6,714 nt of DNA from an uncultured Clostridia bacterium (lineage in GTDB: Bacteria; Bacillota; Clostridia; Oscillospirales; Ruminococcaceae). The position numbers and the translations under genes are program-made. Each line of letters opens with the position of its first letter. Position 1 is the first letter of the stretch. Positions 4,229-6,714 of the stretch are shown here, one piece after another. The notes beneath the pieces were generated by a model. The model saw only the letters and a list, made by a program, of their open reading frames with translations. It searched no databases and was not told the origin of the DNA. The DNA is taken from positions 1-6,714 of the forward strand of contig CAMWVO010000102.1 in NCBI GenBank assembly GCA_947177695.1. The letters run 5' to 3'.

Positions 4229-6714
4229 ATGGATAATGAAAATTTATATATAACCGATCTGATAGACGCAGATGTACTCCAGCAGCTCCAGAACGCTTTT
4301 TCTGATCTGACGGGTATGGCTGCCCTTACTTCGGACAGAAAAGGCGTTGCGGTTACGGAAGGCTCTAATTTTACAGATTTCTGTTTTAAGTATACACGTC
4401 CCACAGAGCTTGGACGGAAAAGATGCGAAAAATGCGATATGCACGGCGCCGAGCTTACTCTTGCAAACGGAAATGCCTGTTCTTATTACTGCCACGCCGG
4501 ACTGATGGATTTTGCCGCACCGATCATGGCTAACGGAAAAATGGTGGGCAGCTTTATCGGCGGTCAGGTTCTTACCGAACCTCCCAATATTGAAAGGATC
4601 AGAAAAACAGCCGCCGAGCTTGGCATTGATCCTGACGAATATGAGGAGGCTGTGAAAAAAGTCCCTATTGTAAGCAGAGCACAGGTCGAAAAAGCTTCTC
4701 ACTTTCTTTATGTTTTTGCAACGATACTTTCCAATATTGCTTATAAGGGCTACGCTCTCCACAAAAGCAATCTGGAGATCGAAAAGGCTTCCCATATGAA
4801 ATCGGATTTTCTTGCCAATATGAGCCATGAGATCCGTACCCCCATGAACGCAGTTCTCGGTCTTGCGGATCTTGCCCTGCGTGAGGAGATGTCTGCTTCC
4901 GCAAGAGAATACATACACCAGATAAAAGCTTCAAGCAAAAACCTGCTTGTAATTATTAACGATATCCTTGACTTTTCAAAGATAGAATCGGGCAAAATGG
5001 ATATCAACGAGGTCGAATACGAGCCGCTCTCGCTCATAAACGATCTTACCAGCATTGTAAACAGCCGCATAGGCAGCAAGGAGATCGAATTTACAATGGA
5101 TATATCTCCCGACCTGCCGAAAAGTCTGTACGGCGACAGCGTGAGAATACATCAGATCATTCTCAATCTGCTTACGAACGCGGTCAAATTTACCCATGAC
5201 GGCGAAGTACACTTTAAAATTGATTTTGAACTCAAGGACGAAGACACCGCAGTTATGAAAGCTGAAGTAAGCGACACTGGCATAGGCATAAAAAAAGAAG
5301 ATATGCACAAGCTTTTCAATTCCTTCCAGCAGGTGGACAGCAAGCGAAACAGAAATATCGAGGGAACAGGTCTGGGACTTGCGATCACGCGGCAGCTTCT
5401 TAATCTTATGGGCGGAAAAATTTCTGTTAAAAGCGAATATGAAAAGGGAACGACATTTTATTTTGAAGTCCCGCAGAAAATCGTTGACGCAACGCCTATT
5501 GTTCCCAAGCTTAAAAAATCCTTTAAAACAGCGGTACTCGTAAGCAACGATTATGTTAAAAGACAGATCATCAGAGATCTGAACTGGATTGGCGCGGAAT
5601 ATACAGACCTTGCGGATAAAAGTTCCTATAAGGATCTGCATGTCGATTACCTTATCGTTGAAAAGCTCTTTTTCACCAAGACTATAAAGGAAGTTCTGGC
5701 TAAATACCCTGATATGCAGTGCCTTGTGCTTACCGATTACGACAGTCTTGACGCTATAGATATTCCAAATGTGAGGGTAATCAGCAAGCCGGTCTACTCG
5801 CTCAGCCTTTACAATGCAATGGGAATACAGGAAATAAGCTTCGAGGGCGGCATCTCAGAAGGCGACAGCTTTACATTTGTTGCTCCCGACGCACATATTC
5901 TCGTTGTTGACGACAACGCCGTAAACCTTACCGTTGCAAAGGGTCTGCTCGAACCGCTGAATATGACTATAGACCTTGCCTCCAGCGCGGCGGAAGCTAT
6001 CGAAAAAATACATTATACCAAATATGATCTTATTTTTATGGATCATATGATGCCTGAAGTTGACGGCGTTGAGGCTACTCATATTATCAGACGGCTCGTG
6101 CCGAGCTATAACGATGTCCCTATTATAGCGCTGACGGCTAACGCTATAGGCGGCGCAAAGGAAATGTTCTTAAAAGAGGGCATGAACGATTTTGTTGCAA
6201 AGCCCATAGACGTAAAGGACACGGTCTCAAAACTGAGAAAATGGCTTCCTAAGGAAAAGATACTTCCTGTGGATAAACCGGATGTTTCAGACATTCCTGA
6301 ACAGGATACGGCTGCTTTGGACAGCGGCTCCGATACGGTGAATATCAAGGAGCTTAATACAAAAGAAGCTATATCGCGTCTTGGAAGCGAGAAGCTGTTC
6401 TGGACAGTTCTTAAGGAGTATTTCGGCGCGATCGATAAAAAATACAGCGCGATACTTGAACATAAGGAAGCGGAACGCTGGCGGGATTACACCATTGAAG
6501 TTCATGCACTGAAAAGCACCTCGCGGCAGATCGGTGCAGATCATATTTCCGAACTTGCCGCCGAAATGGAAAAGGCGGGCAACGAGGGAAATATTGCGCT
6601 CATCAATGAAAAAACGGGACAGATGCTTGAGGAATATTTGCAGTTGAAGGAGGCTCTGAAACCTTATTTTGACGATGCTTCCGAGGGCGGGGAACGCTTT
6701 GCGCAGATTGAAGA
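4229..6714 (+). CDS. PocR-domain hybrid sensor histidine kinase (3' end beyond window)
   Basis: An open frame of 828 codons plus two bases runs off the window, so the protein is partial at its C-terminus. No membrane segment is seen; it should be cytoplasmic. Domains: PocR-type sensory domain, about 8-172, with Cys52, Cys66, Cys69, Cys84 and Cys88 and the family's CHAGL motif; a helical connector; HisKA, about 191-256, with phospho-His200 in SHEIRTPMN; HATPase, about 300-414, with N-box Asn313/Asn317, DTGIGI at 349-354 and GTGLGL at 379-384; a degenerate receiver, about 432-535; a canonical receiver, about 557-675, with Asp561/Asp562, phospho-Asp605, Thr636 and Lys658; and Hpt, about 705-800, with His759 in HALKST. 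The degenerate receiver has Glu478 at the phospho-Asp position but keeps Thr502 and Lys520-Pro521. The expected relay is His200 to Asp605 to His759 to a separate receiver, most simply the upstream regulator. PocR domains are proposed to sense small diols or hydrocarbon derivatives; this ligand is unknown. ATG 4229 is chosen because PocR homology begins soon after it and TAG lies in frame at 4205; its own ribosome site (AGGA, 2 nt away) is poor. TTG 4211 is an alternative start. Confidence 0.9.
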   Translation, partial: MDNENLYITDLIDADVLQQLQNAFSDLTGMAALTSDRKGVAVTEGSNFTDFCFKYTRPTELGRKRCEKCDMHGAELTLANGNACSYYCHAGLMDFAAPIMANGKMVGSFIGGQVLTEPPNIERIRKTAAELGIDPDEYEEAVKKVPIVSRAQVEKASHFLYVFATILSNIAYKGYALHKSNLEIEKASHMKSDFLANMSHEIRTPMNAVLGLADLALREEMSASAREYIHQIKASSKNLLVIINDILDFSKIESGKMDINEVEYEPLSLINDLTSIVNSRIGSKEIEFTMDISPDLPKSLYGDSVRIHQIILNLLTNAVKFTHDGEVHFKIDFELKDEDTAVMKAEVSDTGIGIKKEDMHKLFNSFQQVDSKRNRNIEGTGLGLAITRQLLNLMGGKISVKSEYEKGTTFYFEVPQKIVDATPIVPKLKKSFKTAVLVSNDYVKRQIIRDLNWIGAEYTDLADKSSYKDLHVDYLIVEKLFFTKTIKEVLAKYPDMQCLVLTDYDSLDAIDIPNVRVISKPVYSLSLYNAMGIQEISFEGGISEGDSFTFVAPDAHILVVDDNAVNLTVAKGLLEPLNMTIDLASSAAEAIEKIHYTKYDLIFMDHMMPEVDGVEATHIIRRLVPSYNDVPIIALTANAIGGAKEMFLKEGMNDFVAKPIDVKDTVSKLRKWLPKEKILPVDKPDVSDIPEQDTAALDSGSDTVNIKELNTKEAISRLGSEKLFWTVLKEYFGAIDKKYSAILEHKEAERWRDYTIEVHALKSTSRQIGADHISELAAEMEKAGNEGNIALINEKTGQMLEEYLQLKEALKPYFDDASEGGERFAQIE

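Noticed and set aside
4244..5641. Several minus-strand open frames of 78 to 224 codons opposite the kinase
   Set aside because: The plus strand encodes continuous kinase domains with all motifs in one frame through the window end; the antisense frames have no recognisable features.

Overview
The window reads like a low-to-mid GC Firmicute of the class Clostridia, probably a Ruminococcus-type gut or rumen fermenter. The reasons are a fused AdhE, Rex-type operators with the TTGTTA/TTAACA half-sites known from Gram-positive anaerobes, strong AAAGGAG ribosome sites, AT-rich intergenic DNA, and a soluble hybrid kinase of clostridial style. The genus is an inference. All recognised genes lie on the + strand.

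Region 1 (1-2991) is a self-contained adhE transcription unit. A very good extended -10 promoter (TTGACG, 17 bp, TACAAT; 140-168) is bracketed by two Rex-like 18-bp operators (114-131 and 173-190). A weaker candidate promoter lies further upstream (70-98). A 5' leader of about 100 nt with an imperfect stem-loop leads to adhE (277-2916, 879 aa), the bifunctional enzyme that takes acetyl-CoA to ethanol with two NADH. All catalytic and iron-binding residues appear intact. A consensus Shine-Dalgarno plus in-frame ATG sits exactly at the junction of the two enzyme domains. A 12-bp perfect stem with a T-tract (2954-2991) ends the unit.

Region 2 (2992-6714) is a signalling locus. It has its own strong promoter (3055-3082), then a 282-aa response regulator made of a degenerate receiver, a charged helical linker and a canonical receiver with no output domain (3188-4036). 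After a structured 192-bp gap comes a large hybrid histidine kinase (4229 to beyond the window end, at least 828 aa): PocR sensory domain, HisKA, HATPase, degenerate receiver, canonical receiver, Hpt. A four-step relay H200 -> D605 -> H759 -> D214 of the separate regulator is the simplest reading.

How they may work together: Rex would tie adhE to the NADH/NAD+ ratio. The PocR domain belongs to a family proposed to bind small diols or hydrocarbon derivatives, so a sensor of small alcohols, aldehydes or redox state beside an ethanol-producing enzyme is possible, but the strong terminator and separate promoters mean that linkage is only positional. The most unusual points are the internal start inside adhE, the matching degenerate-plus-canonical receiver pairs in both signalling proteins (one with Glu in place of the phospho-Asp), and a short TTG-started leader ORF in frame with the kinase and ended by TAG just before its ATG.
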